Shown one piece after another: positions 16,420 through 24,236 of a stretch of DNA of 39,958 nucleotides. The notes under the pieces were generated by a model. That model saw only the letters and a list, made by a program, of their open reading frames with translations, did no database searches and was not told where the DNA came from. The stretch's first letter is position 1. Each line of letters starts with the position of its first letter. The stretch is from an uncultured Mycoplasmatota bacterium. Lineage in GTDB: Bacteria > Bacillota_I > Bacilli_A > RF39 > UBA660. The stretch lies in NCBI GenBank assembly GCA_947576095.1, contig CANPPW010000012.1, positions 1 to 39,958 on the forward strand. The letters run 5' to 3'. Position numbers and translations under genes: made by a program.

Positions 16420-18649
16420 TAAAAGTACTCCAAGACTTAATTGGTGCAGGCGTTATGTCATTAATTGCATTTTATATATTTTCAAAATTGTGCAAGAAGG
16501 AAATAGACTGGAAGAGTCGGAAAACGTATGAATTCTTGTTAATATATATGATAGTAATTATTGTTTCATATATAGGGACAAGTAAGTTTTTTAAAAATAT
16601 GATAAATTTTATTTGCTTTGTAGTATTAACAAAATATATGTTTAAAAAGAATATAAATAAAACAGTTTTGCTAAGTTTACTTACTTTAGGAATAGTAGCA
16701 ATATCAGAAATGATTTATGTATTTATACTAGTAGGAATTGTAAAAGTAAATGCAGAAATATTGCAAACAGATTATTTTGTTTCATGGTTAACTAATATGA
16801 TGATAGCTGCTATAGGGTGGGTAATAGTAAGAAATAGTAGAATGATAGATTTCCTAAATAAAAAGGTAGAGAATATAGATTCTCAAAATAGAATGATAGT
16901 AATTATGTTTGCTATATTGTCATTACTATCATTAACAATAGTAATATACTATATTTATTTTAAAGTTAATTTTGTACAATCAGTTATTTTAGCTATAGCA
17001 CTTATTTTGATATTGTTATTTTTAGTGTTTAATGTAATTAATGAAAAAGAAGAGTATGCGAAATTACAGATAAAATATAACTTAATAAACCAAAACTTAG
17101 ATACATATGAAAGAGTGTTGCGCTCTCAAAAAAAACAGAATCATGAAAATAGTAATAATTTAGCAGTGTTAAGAGGTATGATACAAAATGGCAAAGAGTC
17201 AGCAATAGAAGCCCTAGAATATATAGATAGTTTGACAGGGAAACGATTGAATGATGATCAAGAATTATTAATGGAGATTCAGGATGTTCCTACAGGAGGT
17301 TTGCAGGGATTATTGTATCAAAAATTATTATTGATGAAAGAAAAAAAGATAAACTATAATCTCCAGGTTAGTAAACTCATAATTGATATGCCATTTCATA
17401 AAATAAAATCCAATAAAAAAAAGAATTTATATACTATAGTAGGGGTATATTTAGATAATGCTATTCAAGCTGTCGAAAAGTACCAAGAAAAATTAATTAG
17501 TATTTATCTATATATGGAAAATCATTCTATGATTATTACTATATCTAATAATTACGAGGGGTATTTAGATATTACAAATTTTGATGAAGAAGGTTATACT
17601 GATAAAGGAGATGGACATGGATATGGTCTTTGTTTAGTAAAAAATATTATTGATAAAAATAAAGACTTCTGTAATGAAAGGATTATTAATGGTAGTATTT
17701 TCTCGCAAAAGTTGATAATGAAAATTTAGAGAATAATAAAAAGGAGTTGGCGAAGAGATGATAAAAGTACTCCAAGACCTAATTGGTGCAGGCATTATGT
17801 CATTAATTGCATTTTATATATTTTCAAAATTGTGCAAGAAGGAAATAGACTGGAAGAGTCGGAAAACGTATGAATTCTTGTTAATATATATGATAGTAAT
17901 TATTGTTTCATATATAGGGACAAGTAAGTTTTTTAAAAATATGATAAATTTTATTTGCTTTGTAGTATTAACAAAATATATGTTTAAAAAGAATATAAAT
18001 AAAACAGTTTTGCTAAGTTTACTTACTTTAGGAATAGTAGCAATATCAGAAATGATTTATGTATTTATACTAGTAGGAATTGTAAAAGTAAATGCAGAAA
18101 TATTGCAAACAGATTATTTTGTTTCATGGTTAACTAATATGATGATAGCTGCTATAGGGTGGGTAATAGTAAGAAATAGTAGAATGATAGATTTCCTAAA
18201 TAAAAAGGTAGAGAATATAGATTCTCAAAATAGAATGATAGTAATTATGTTTGCTATATTGTCATTACTATCATTAACAATAGTAATATACTATATTTAT
18301 TTTAAAGTTAATTTTGTACAATCAGTTATTTTAGCTATAGCACTTATTTTGATATTGTTATTTTTAGTGTTTAATGTAATTAATGAAAAAGAAGAGTATG
18401 CGAAATTACAGATAAAATATAACTTAATAAACCAAAACTTAGATACATATGAAAGAGTGTTGCGCTCTCAAAAAAAACAGAATCATGAAAATAGTAATAA
18501 TTTAGCAGTGTTAAGAGGTATGATACAAAATGGCAAAGAGTCAGCAATAGAAGCCCTAGAATATATAGATAGTTTGACAGGGAAACGATTGAATGATGAT
18601 CAAGAATTATTAATGGAGATTCAGGATGTTCCTACAGGAGGTTTGCAGT
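16395..18649 (+). repeat. Tandem direct repeat, about 0.91 kb, of the AgrC sensor region
   Basis: The segments 16395-17307 and 17737-18649 are aligned at a constant offset of 1342 bp. By eye I see only two base differences (16437 and 16452). The repeat begins in the last codons of agrA, so each kinase copy carries the same AAAAAGGAGTTGGCGAAGAG leader. After 17307 the copies diverge, except for a short shared patch to about 17377. Confidence 0.9.
16416..17729 (+). CDS. agrC: AgrC-like sensor histidine kinase, copy 1
   Basis: 437 residues. A six- to seven-helix membrane sensor (about 1-215) is followed by a GHKL kinase region. The phospho-acceptor is H243 in KKQNHENSNNLAVLRG, the N-box is YLDNAIQAVEKYQ (N348) and the G-box is GDGHGYGLCLVKNIID. 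This matches the AgrC family of peptide-pheromone receptors. It overlaps the agrA stop by 4 nt. Its first about 297 codons are almost identical to the next gene, copy 2, while the kinase half differs. Copy 1 is intact and is presumably the functional receptor. Confidence 0.9.
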   Translation: MIKVLQDLIGAGVMSLIAFYIFSKLCKKEIDWKSRKTYEFLLIYMIVIIVSYIGTSKFFKNMINFICFVVLTKYMFKKNINKTVLLSLLTLGIVAISEMIYVFILVGIVKVNAEILQTDYFVSWLTNMMIAAIGWVIVRNSRMIDFLNKKVENIDSQNRMIVIMFAILSLLSLTIVIYYIYFKVNFVQSVILAIALILILLFLVFNVINEKEEYAKLQIKYNLINQNLDTYERVLRSQKKQNHENSNNLAVLRGMIQNGKESAIEALEYIDSLTGKRLNDDQELLMEIQDVPTGGLQGLLYQKLLLMKEKKINYNLQVSKLIIDMPFHKIKSNKKKNLYTIVGVYLDNAIQAVEKYQEKLISIYLYMENHSMIITISNNYEGYLDITNFDEEGYTDKGDGHGYGLCLVKNIIDKNKDFCNERIINGSIFSQKLIMKI

Positions 18650-19090
18650 CCCTGGTACATCAGAAATTATTATTGATGAAAGAAAAAAAGATAAACTATA
18701 ATCTTCAGGTTAGTAAACATGTTAAAGGCAATATATTTAAATGTATAAATTTAGATGATTATGCAGCTCTATGTCAGGTTTTAGGAATTTTTTTAGATAA
18801 TGCGATTGAAGCTGTGGAAAATTATGATCAAAGATTAGTAGGAATATATATATAAGAATAGAAATGAAATTGCATTAAAAATATCAAATAATTATTTTGG
18901 AATTATTGATGTAGTCAATATGGATAAAATGGGCTATAGTACTAAAGGAGAATTACGGGGATATGGTTTAGATAATGCAAATGAAATTTTAGAAAAAACT
19001 CGCATTTTATCTTGTAATAAGGTTTTTGATGGAAATATTTTTTCTCAAATATTAAAAATAAACCTCAAAAGTCAAAGTAGAGGGTCATAA
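17758..19090 (+). pseudogene. agrC2: AgrC-like sensor histidine kinase, copy 2, frameshifted
   Basis: Residues 1-297 repeat copy 1 with one visible change (V12I). The kinase half is distinct (SLVHQKLLLM, NIFKCINLDDYAALCQVLG, N-box FLDNAIEAVENYD). The frame stops at 18855 after GIYI inside ATATATATATA (18844-18854). In the +1 frame the rest of the kinase continues to TAA at 19088-19090: NRNEIALKISNNY, MGYSTKGELRGYGL (G-box), VFDGNIFSQILKI. Adding one AT unit would restore a full kinase, GIYIYKNRNEIAL. It is therefore either a recent pseudogene, a slippage-variable gene, or a sequencing error. As read, the product keeps the sensor, the phospho-acceptor His and the N-box but lacks the G-box. Confidence 0.85.
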
Positions 19091-19120
19091 TTTATTTAAA
19101 TATTAAACTAATTATAAAAT

Positions 19121-19162
19121 AAAAAAAGAATAAACTATTTATCATTCGTTTATTCTTTTTTT
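19121..19162. terminator. Strong bidirectional terminator between agrC2 and agrD1
   Basis: A perfect 15-bp stem, AAAAAAAGAATAAAC / GTTTATTCTTTTTTT, with a 12-nt loop. It serves both converging transcripts. Confidence 0.9.
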
Positions 19163-19169
19163 GAACAAA

Positions 19170-19292
19170 TTATTTTAGTAAACTTTTTGGACATTTTGGT
19201 TCATCCATATACCAAATCCAACATGCTTGACTACCAGTAGTAGCGGCTCCTCCCCCTAAAAATGATAAGATAGATGCAAATAAATTTTTCAT
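19170..19292 (-). CDS. agrD1: AgrD-like autoinducing-peptide precursor 1
   Basis: 40 residues. AgrD is cut and cyclised by AgrB to a thiolactone pheromone. The amphipathic leader MKNLFASILSFLGGGAATTG is followed by the core SQACWIWYM and the tail DEPKCPKSLLK. The tail aligns with the DE-x-x-x-P-K-x-L tail of staphylococcal AgrD. The ring would be CWIWYM, or CWIWY if cleavage is one residue earlier. AGAGGGGAA precedes the ATG. It is separated from agrD2 by an agrB remnant, and the strong terminator follows it. It is too short for default gene callers. Confidence 0.88.
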   Translation of the reverse strand: MKNLFASILSFLGGGAATTGSQACWIWYMDEPKCPKSLLK

Positions 19293-19334
19293 AAAAATTC
19301 CCCTCTTTCTATTTTTTCATCTATGTTTAAATTA

Positions 19335-19456
19335 TTAATTTAAACCATTATTAATAATATATGCCTTATAATGATTATAAGGTACATTGGATAATTTATA
19401 TACAAGTGGAGATGTCATAGCTGTTTGCACATATAAGATCTCCAATGAAAGCATTT
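19335..19456 (-). pseudogene. agrB 3'-end remnant
   Basis: About 122 bp matches the last 40 or so codons of the intact agrB at offset 339, including the stop codon and the 42-bp spacer to agrD. A one-base net change (GGAGATCTTATATGTG here against GGAGCTTTATGTG) breaks the frame, and homology ends at about 19456. The 19457-19485 stretch is junction sequence without a match. It is a by-product of the agrD duplication and has no coding function. Confidence 0.8.
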
Positions 19457-19508
19457 GGTCAAATACATATTGGACAAAATAAGATTGTTTATTCTTTTTT
19501 TGAACAAA

Positions 19509-19631
19509 TTATTTTAGTAAACTTTTTGGGCACTCTGGTTCGTCTAAGAATATAATAACACATGCTTGACTACCAGTAGTAGCGGCTCCTCCCCCTAAAA
19601 ATGATAAGATAGATGCAAATAAATTTTTCAT
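19509..19631 (-). CDS. agrD2: AgrD-like autoinducing-peptide precursor 2
   Basis: 40 residues. The leader is identical to AgrD1 up to SQAC; the core is then CVIIFL and the tail DEPECPKSLLK. All the strong differences fall in the five residues that follow the ring Cys, plus one tail change (K to E). It lies 42 bp after the intact agrB, the usual agrBD arrangement. No complete terminator stem lies between agrD2 and agrD1 (only the T-rich arm is repeated), so transcription probably continues into agrD1. Confidence 0.88.
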   Translation of the reverse strand: MKNLFASILSFLGGGAATTGSQACVIIFLDEPECPKSLLK

Positions 19632-19673
19632 AAAAATTCCCCTCTTTCTATTTTTTCATCTATGTTTAAATTA

Positions 19674-20288
19674 TTAATTTAAACCATTATTAATAATATA
19701 TGCCTTATAATTATCATAAGGTACATTGAATAATTTATATACAAGTGGAGATATCATAGCTGTTTGTACACATAAAGCTCCAATGAAAGCATTTCTTAAA
19801 AACATATCTTGAATGAAAATAGTTAAAAATACAAATACAATAGAAATAATAGTAGAGATAAATTTATATGTATCTCTGCGTTTTTGATTAATAATAGGTC
19901 TTTTATGAGTATCCGCTGGAGCATTTTGGTAAACTCTGATAATGCAGTAAATTCCTATCGCTATTCTTATATATAAAGAAAAATTTACAGTTAATGATAA
20001 ATACATACTAACCATAAAAATTACAAAAGAACTTACTAAACAAATCCAACTCTTAGAGGCGTGTAATCCAAAAGATGGCATGCGAATAATATTATAAATT
20101 AATAAAAAAATAAATAATGGTTTCGCAACACCTAGTAAGAATGCGATTCCAAAAATAATAATTGTTTTTGTAATTAAAATATAAATAGCTTCTAGACCAT
20201 ATTGAATCTCTTCTAGTTTTTCTTCTGAGTAGTTAAGATTAGATTCTTTTATGATTTTCATACACTTTCCAATAATTTTCCCTCTCAT
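19674..20288 (-). CDS. agrB: AgrB-like peptide-processing membrane protease
   Basis: 204 residues with about five or six membrane helices. AgrB cleaves the AgrD tail and forms the thiolactone. The catalytic pair is H76 and C83 in FGLHASKSWICLV, with the seven-residue spacing known in Staphylococcus aureus AgrB (H77/C84). The basic loop RVYQNAPADTHKRPI is typical of the family. The start is set by GAGGAGAAAAT. It is the first gene of a minus-strand operon agrB-agrD2-agrD1, convergent with agrA-agrC. It is the only complete agrB in the window and should process both precursors, because their leader and tail are the same. Confidence 0.93.
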   Translation of the reverse strand: MRGKIIGKCMKIIKESNLNYSEEKLEEIQYGLEAIYILITKTIIIFGIAFLLGVAKPLFIFLLIYNIIRMPSFGLHASKSWICLVSSFVIFMVSMYLSLTVNFSLYIRIAIGIYCIIRVYQNAPADTHKRPIINQKRRDTYKFISTIISIVFVFLTIFIQDMFLRNAFIGALCVQTAMISPLVYKLFNVPYDNYKAYIINNGLN

Positions 20289-20484
20289 ATTTTCTCCTCT
20301 ATTAACAAGTATATTATCACATCAAAAATTTATTCATTGGTTTTAGTTTGTATTGATTTAAAAATTTAACGTTTCGATTTGAAAAAATAAATTTTATAAA
20401 ATATAAAAAGAAAAATTAAGACATAAAAAATAGATTTTTAAACATGAATTTATAAATGTATTCCCAATTTTATATAAAATAAAA
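20289..20484. other. AT-rich divergent intergenic region
   Basis: This is the region upstream of agrB (minus) and of the csp transcript (plus). TATACT with an AATAT extension lies about 20 bp upstream of agrB on the minus strand as a possible -10. An AACGTT palindrome at about 20369-20374 is the only LytTR-like half-site I see. No gene is visible. Confidence 0.4.
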
Positions 20485-20555
20485 ATGCCTCTGCGGTTGT
20501 CGATATTTGGCGAGTACAAATGATTGAAAAGAAGGCAGATGCGGAGGTAAAATAA
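20485..20555 (+). other. Structured or mini-ORF leader upstream of csp
   Basis: A GC-richer patch in AT-rich DNA. TGCCTCTGC (20486-20494) can pair with GCGGAGGTA (20541-20549) over 9 bp including G-U pairs; TCTGC can alternatively pair with GCAGA (20535-20539). The patch also reads as two tiny overlapping frames, MPLRLSIFGEYK (20485-20523) and MIEKKADAEVK (20520-20555), joined by ATGA. Cold-shock genes often carry long regulatory leaders, so a role in csp control is plausible, but this is inference. Confidence 0.35.
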
Positions 20556-20591
20556 GGGTGTAACAAAGATTACTAGAAGGGAGATGTTAGT

Positions 20592-20804
20592 GTGAGAGGT
20601 AAAGTGAAATGGTTCAATAATGAAAAAGGATTTGGTTTTATTGAATATAAAGATGGAGAAGACATTTTTGTTCACTATTCTGCGATTTTAACAGAAGGGT
20701 ATAAAACACTAGTAGAGGGGCAATATGTTGAATTTGATCTTGTTAAAACCGACAAAGGCTTACAAGCTAAGAATGTTGTGGAAATAAAGACTGCTTTGGT
20801 ATAA
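20592..20804 (+). CDS. csp: Cold-shock protein (CSD family)
   Basis: 70 residues, a single cold-shock domain that binds single-stranded RNA or DNA as a chaperone. RNP1 is [11 protein letters not shown]2 is DIFVHYSAI, and the start [13 protein letters not shown] is typical. It begins with GTG, preceded by AGAAGGGAGATGTTAGT. The leader upstream has possible structure. It lies just ahead of hpf. Confidence 0.95.
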   Translation: MRGKVKWFNNEKGFGFIEYKDGEDIFVHYSAILTEGYKTLVEGQYVEFDLVKTDKGLQAKNVVEIKTALV

Positions 20805-20828
20805 GTAGTTTTTTTGTTCCCACAATCT

Positions 20829-20860
20829 AACATATTTTTTATAAAAAAATATGTTATAAT
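20829..20860 (+). promoter_or_regulatory. Inverted repeat and extended -10 promoter before hpf
   Basis: Perfect 12-bp arms AACATATTTTTT / AAAAAATATGTT with a 3-nt loop overlap TGTTATAAT, an extended -10 element. No good -35 is seen. The repeat may end the csp transcript, act as an operator, or both. Confidence 0.5.
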
Positions 20861-20882
20861 ATAAAATAGAGAGGAGGATGTT

Positions 20883-21407
20883 ATGAATATTAACATTCAT
20901 GGTAATAAAATTGATATTACCCCAGCTATAAAAGATTATATTGTAGAAAAAATAGGCAGATTAGAAAAATATTTTGATGCAAAAGATATATCTGCTACAG
21001 TTTCTTGCAAAGTAAATGGAATCTATCAAACCGTTGAGGTAACTATACCCGCTAAGAAAATGATTTTAAGGGCAGAGGTAACTTCAAAAGATTTATATGA
21101 TGCCATTGATACTGTGTCTGATAAACTGGAAAGACAAATTCGAAAAAATAAAACAAGAATGAAAAAGAAAAATAGTAAAGATCCTATAATTGATTTTAAT
21201 TTAGATTTCGAAAGTGATATTGATATAGAAAAAAATATAGTCAAGAGAAAAACACTTGAAATGAAACCAATGAGTGAAGAGGAAGCTATCTTACAAATGG
21301 AGCTCATTGATCATGATTTTTTTGTTTTTAAGAATGCAGAAACGAATGATATGATGATTTTATATAAGCGAAAAGATGGCGATTATGGAATTATAGAAAC
21401 AAAATAA
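20883..21407 (+). CDS. hpf: Ribosome hibernation promoting factor, long form
   Basis: 174 residues, within the long-HPF range. The N-terminal HPF/RaiA domain (1-95, MNINIHGNKIDITPAIKDYI) binds the decoding centre. The C-terminal domain (about 118-174, EEEAILQMELIDHDFFVFKN) drives 100S dimer formation. It comes just ahead of secA, the order known from Bacillus (yvyD-secA). GAGGAGGATGTT precedes ATG, and an intrinsic terminator follows. Confidence 0.96.
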   Translation: MNINIHGNKIDITPAIKDYIVEKIGRLEKYFDAKDISATVSCKVNGIYQTVEVTIPAKKMILRAEVTSKDLYDAIDTVSDKLERQIRKNKTRMKKKNSKDPIIDFNLDFESDIDIEKNIVKRKTLEMKPMSEEEAILQMELIDHDFFVFKNAETNDMMILYKRKDGDYGIIETK

Positions 21408-21427
21408 AGGTGTAATCACCTTTTTTT
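21406..21427 (+). terminator. Intrinsic terminator after hpf
   Basis: AAAGGTG / CACCTTT with a 4-nt loop and a T-run. Confidence 0.85.
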
Positions 21428-21501
21428 GGTTTTCACTAAAATTTACTAGGTTTTTTATAGTATTTTTGATAGAATATAAATTAAGGAAGAAAGGTGAAAG
21501 A

Positions 21502-23994
21502 ATGAAATTTTTAAAAAAGATTTTTAACCATGAATATAAAGAATTAAATAGATTTGAAAAAATTGCAGAAGAAATACTAGCACTTGATGAAAGTATTAGT
21601 AAATTGAGTGATAAAAAATTAAAGGATAAAACAAAGGAGTTTAGAAAAAGGCTAGAAGATGGGGAAACCCTTGAAGATATCAAAGTGGAGGCTTTTGCTG
21701 TGGCAAGAGAAGCTGCTTACAGAGTGATTGGAGAAAAGCCATACTTTGTTCAAGTGGTAGGCGGACTTGCTATCCATTATGGAAATATAGCTGAAATGAA
21801 AACTGGAGAAGGAAAAACTCTAACTTCCACTATGCCTGCTTATTTAAATGCTTTGGAGGGAAAAGGAGTCCATATTATTACAGTAAATGAATATTTAGCT
21901 GGTCGTGATGCAGAATGGATGGGAGAAATTTATAGATTTCTAGGTCTTACAGTAGGTGTAAATTATAGAGATTTATCTCCTGAGGAAAAGAAAAATGCTT
22001 ATAGTTGTGACATTATGTATTCTACCAATAACGAGATTGGCTTTGATTATCTAAGAGATAATATGGTAGTTCGTAGTGAAGATCGTGTACAAAGGCCACT
22101 TAATTTTGTTATTATTGATGAAGTAGATTCCGTTCTAATTGATGAAGCAAGAACACCACTTATTATATCTGGTGGTCAAATGCAAAATTATAACTTATAT
22201 CAAAAAGCAGATCAATTTGTAAAGGCGTTGCATGAAAATAAAGGATATATTTATGATGAAAAAACTAAGGTAGTTACGTTGGATGATGAGGGAATCGCAA
22301 AAGCAGAAAAAGTATTTCATGTAAATAATTTATATGATATTGACCATACAGTACTTGTTCATCATATTAATCAAGCTCTAAAAGCCAATTATTCTATGAA
22401 AAAAGATTTTGATTATGTAGTAAAAGAAGATAAAGTTGTAATTGTTGATCCTTTTACAGGCCGTCTGATGCCTGGAAGATCTTATTCAGATGGATTGCAC
22501 CAGGCCCTTGAAGCAAAAGAGGGGGTTACAATTAATGAGGAAACAAAAACACTAGCTACTATAACTTTTCAGAATTTATTTAGAATGTATAATAAAATTG
22601 CAGGTATGACAGGTACTGCTAAAACTGAAGAGGAAGAGTTTAGGGATATCTATAATATGTACGTCATTGAAATTCCTACTAATAAACCAGTAATTCGTAA
22701 AGATTATGGAGATTTAATTTTTGCGACTCAAAAGGGAAAATATAAAGCTATTGTCAATGAAATTGCTGAAAGACATGAGAATGGACAACCTGTTTTAGTT
22801 GGGACAGTTGCTGTAGAGACAAGTGAACTGATTAGTGATATGTTAAGAAAGAAAAAGATTCCTCATGAAGTTTTAAATGCTAAAAATAATGCTCGAGAAG
22901 CTGAAATTATTGCTAAAGCAGGTAGCAAAGGAGCAGTTACGATCGCAACTAATATGGCAGGTCGTGGAACTGATATTAAGATTAGTGACGAAATTAAAGA
23001 ATTGGGTGGTTTATGTGTAATTGGAACAGAAAGGCATGAATCAAGGCGTATCGATAATCAGTTAAGGGGGCGTGCGGGTCGTCAGGGTGATCCTGGTTTT
23101 TCACAGTTTTGTGTTTCTTTTGAAGATGATTTAATGGTTCGATTTGGAACAGATAAGGTAAAATCTTTGTTAAAGACAGCAGGTTTTGATGATGATGTTT
23201 CTATTCGAAATAAAATGCTTTCTTCATCGATTGAATCGGCTCAAAAAAGAGTAGAAGGAAATAATTTTGATACTCGAAAACAATTATTAGAATATGATGA
23301 TGTTATTAATAAGCAAAGAAGTATTATTTATGCTAGAAGAAATGAAATTTTAGATAGTACTTCTATTCATGAAAATATTCTAGATTCTTTTTATAACTTC
23401 ATTGGTGATTTAGTAGATAGTCATATATTACCAGAGGGATATTTAACAGAAAATGATAAAAAAGAAATTATTGAATTTGTGAATAGTCAGTTGGTTAAAA
23501 CACCTATTTTATATGAAGAAATAGAAGCGATGGAGACAGAGGCATTATTACAACATATTTATCATAAAGTAGTAGAGTTGTATGATCAAAAACTAGAAAA
23601 GATTCCATCAGAAATCAGTGATGAATTTGAAAAGGCAATTGCATTACGTGTGATAGATACCCATTGGATGGAGCACATTAACACACTTGCGATTTTAAGA
23701 GAAGGAATCTATTTAAGAGGGTATGCACAGGAAAATCCACTTAGGGCCTATACAACTGAAGGCTTTGAACTATTTGAAAATTTATTAAGTACAATTGATA
23801 AGGAAACAACTCTTTTCCTTATGAATGCTGAGGTTACACAAAATACAGAACGGAAACAAGTAGAAAAGGGAGAAGCTGTGACAGATGAGACCAAAACAAA
23901 AAAGAGAACTCCTAAGAAAGTAGAAAAAATAGGACGAAATCAATTATGTCCTTGTGGGTCTGGTAAGAAATATAAACAATGCTGTGGTAAGTAG
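21502..23994 (+). CDS. secA: Preprotein translocase ATPase SecA
   Basis: 830 residues, normal for Firmicutes SecA1. It drives Sec-dependent export at SecYEG. Features in order: Walker A in EMKTGEGKTLTS, DEVDSVLIDEARTPLIISG (Walker B/DEAD-like), the preprotein cross-linking region, ATNMAGRGTDIKI and GRAGRQGDPG of the second nucleotide-binding fold, the helical scaffold, and a C-terminal zinc-binding SEC-C motif QLCPCGSGKKYKQCCGK. ATG 21502 is preferred over the in-frame TTG 21466 because AAGGTGAAAG lies at 21491-21500. prfB, which often follows secA, is not here; an integrase remnant follows instead. Confidence 0.97.
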   Translation: MKFLKKIFNHEYKELNRFEKIAEEILALDESISKLSDKKLKDKTKEFRKRLEDGETLEDIKVEAFAVAREAAYRVIGEKPYFVQVVGGLAIHYGNIAEMKTGEGKTLTSTMPAYLNALEGKGVHIITVNEYLAGRDAEWMGEIYRFLGLTVGVNYRDLSPEEKKNAYSCDIMYSTNNEIGFDYLRDNMVVRSEDRVQRPLNFVIIDEVDSVLIDEARTPLIISGGQMQNYNLYQKADQFVKALHENKGYIYDEKTKVVTLDDEGIAKAEKVFHVNNLYDIDHTVLVHHINQALKANYSMKKDFDYVVKEDKVVIVDPFTGRLMPGRSYSDGLHQALEAKEGVTINEETKTLATITFQNLFRMYNKIAGMTGTAKTEEEEFRDIYNMYVIEIPTNKPVIRKDYGDLIFATQKGKYKAIVNEIAERHENGQPVLVGTVAVETSELISDMLRKKKIPHEVLNAKNNAREAEIIAKAGSKGAVTIATNMAGRGTDIKISDEIKELGGLCVIGTERHESRRIDNQLRGRAGRQGDPGFSQFCVSFEDDLMVRFGTDKVKSLLKTAGFDDDVSIRNKMLSSSIESAQKRVEGNNFDTRKQLLEYDDVINKQRSIIYARRNEILDSTSIHENILDSFYNFIGDLVDSHILPEGYLTENDKKEIIEFVNSQLVKTPILYEEIEAMETEALLQHIYHKVVELYDQKLEKIPSEISDEFEKAIALRVIDTHWMEHINTLAILREGIYLRGYAQENPLRAYTTEGFELFENLLSTIDKETTLFLMNAEVTQNTERKQVEKGEAVTDETKTKKRTPKKVEKIGRNQLCPCGSGKKYKQCCGK

Positions 23995-24063
23995 TAGGTT
24001 TTATAAGGGTTTGTGAAAGCTTTAGAACCTAAAAAAATCATAAATTGACCATAAAAGTTGAAA

Positions 24064-24150
24064 TTTTTCCTCATTTTTTCCTCGTTTTTTTGAAAATGAG
24101 GAAAAAAATCCCAAAAAGCCAGTAAAATCAAGGAATTTTATGAGGAAAAA
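24064..24150. repeat. Att-like repeats: four copies of TTTTTCCTC / GAGGAAAAA
   Basis: Copies at 24064-24072 and 24075-24083 (plus) and at 24098-24106 and 24142-24150 (inverse). The first and third lie in 14-bp perfect arms TTTTTCCTCATTTT / AAAATGAGGAAAAA. Position just before an integrase gene resembles integrase arm-binding sites. This is inference. Confidence 0.45.
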
Positions 24151-24169
24151 ATATGAGGACAATATTTTG

Positions 24170-24201
24170 ATGTCAACATTCTTTCAAATGTTGACATTTT
24201 T
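24170..24201 (+). terminator. Intrinsic terminator downstream of secA
   Basis: ATGTCAACATT / AATGTTGACAT (11 bp), 6-nt loop, then TTTT. Confidence 0.7.
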
Positions 24202-24236
24202 CGTTTACTAAAAAGTTTAGTAAAGGAGAAATTTTT

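Larger units (their letters stand above)
19149..19795 (-). repeat. Tandem 339-bp duplication of agrD plus the agrB 3' end
   Basis: Copy 1 spans about 19149-19456 and copy 2 about 19488-19795, at a constant offset of 339 bp. Each holds the second arm of the terminator stem, an agrD gene and the 3' end of agrB. Only copy 2 joins an intact agrB. The copies differ mainly in the autoinducer core codons and in small changes within the agrB part. Confidence 0.85.

Noticed and set aside
20360-20420. AgrA/LytTR-type direct repeats upstream of agrB
   Set aside because: Only one AACGTT-centred half-site resembles the consensus; the partner at 12-13 bp spacing is not recognisable.
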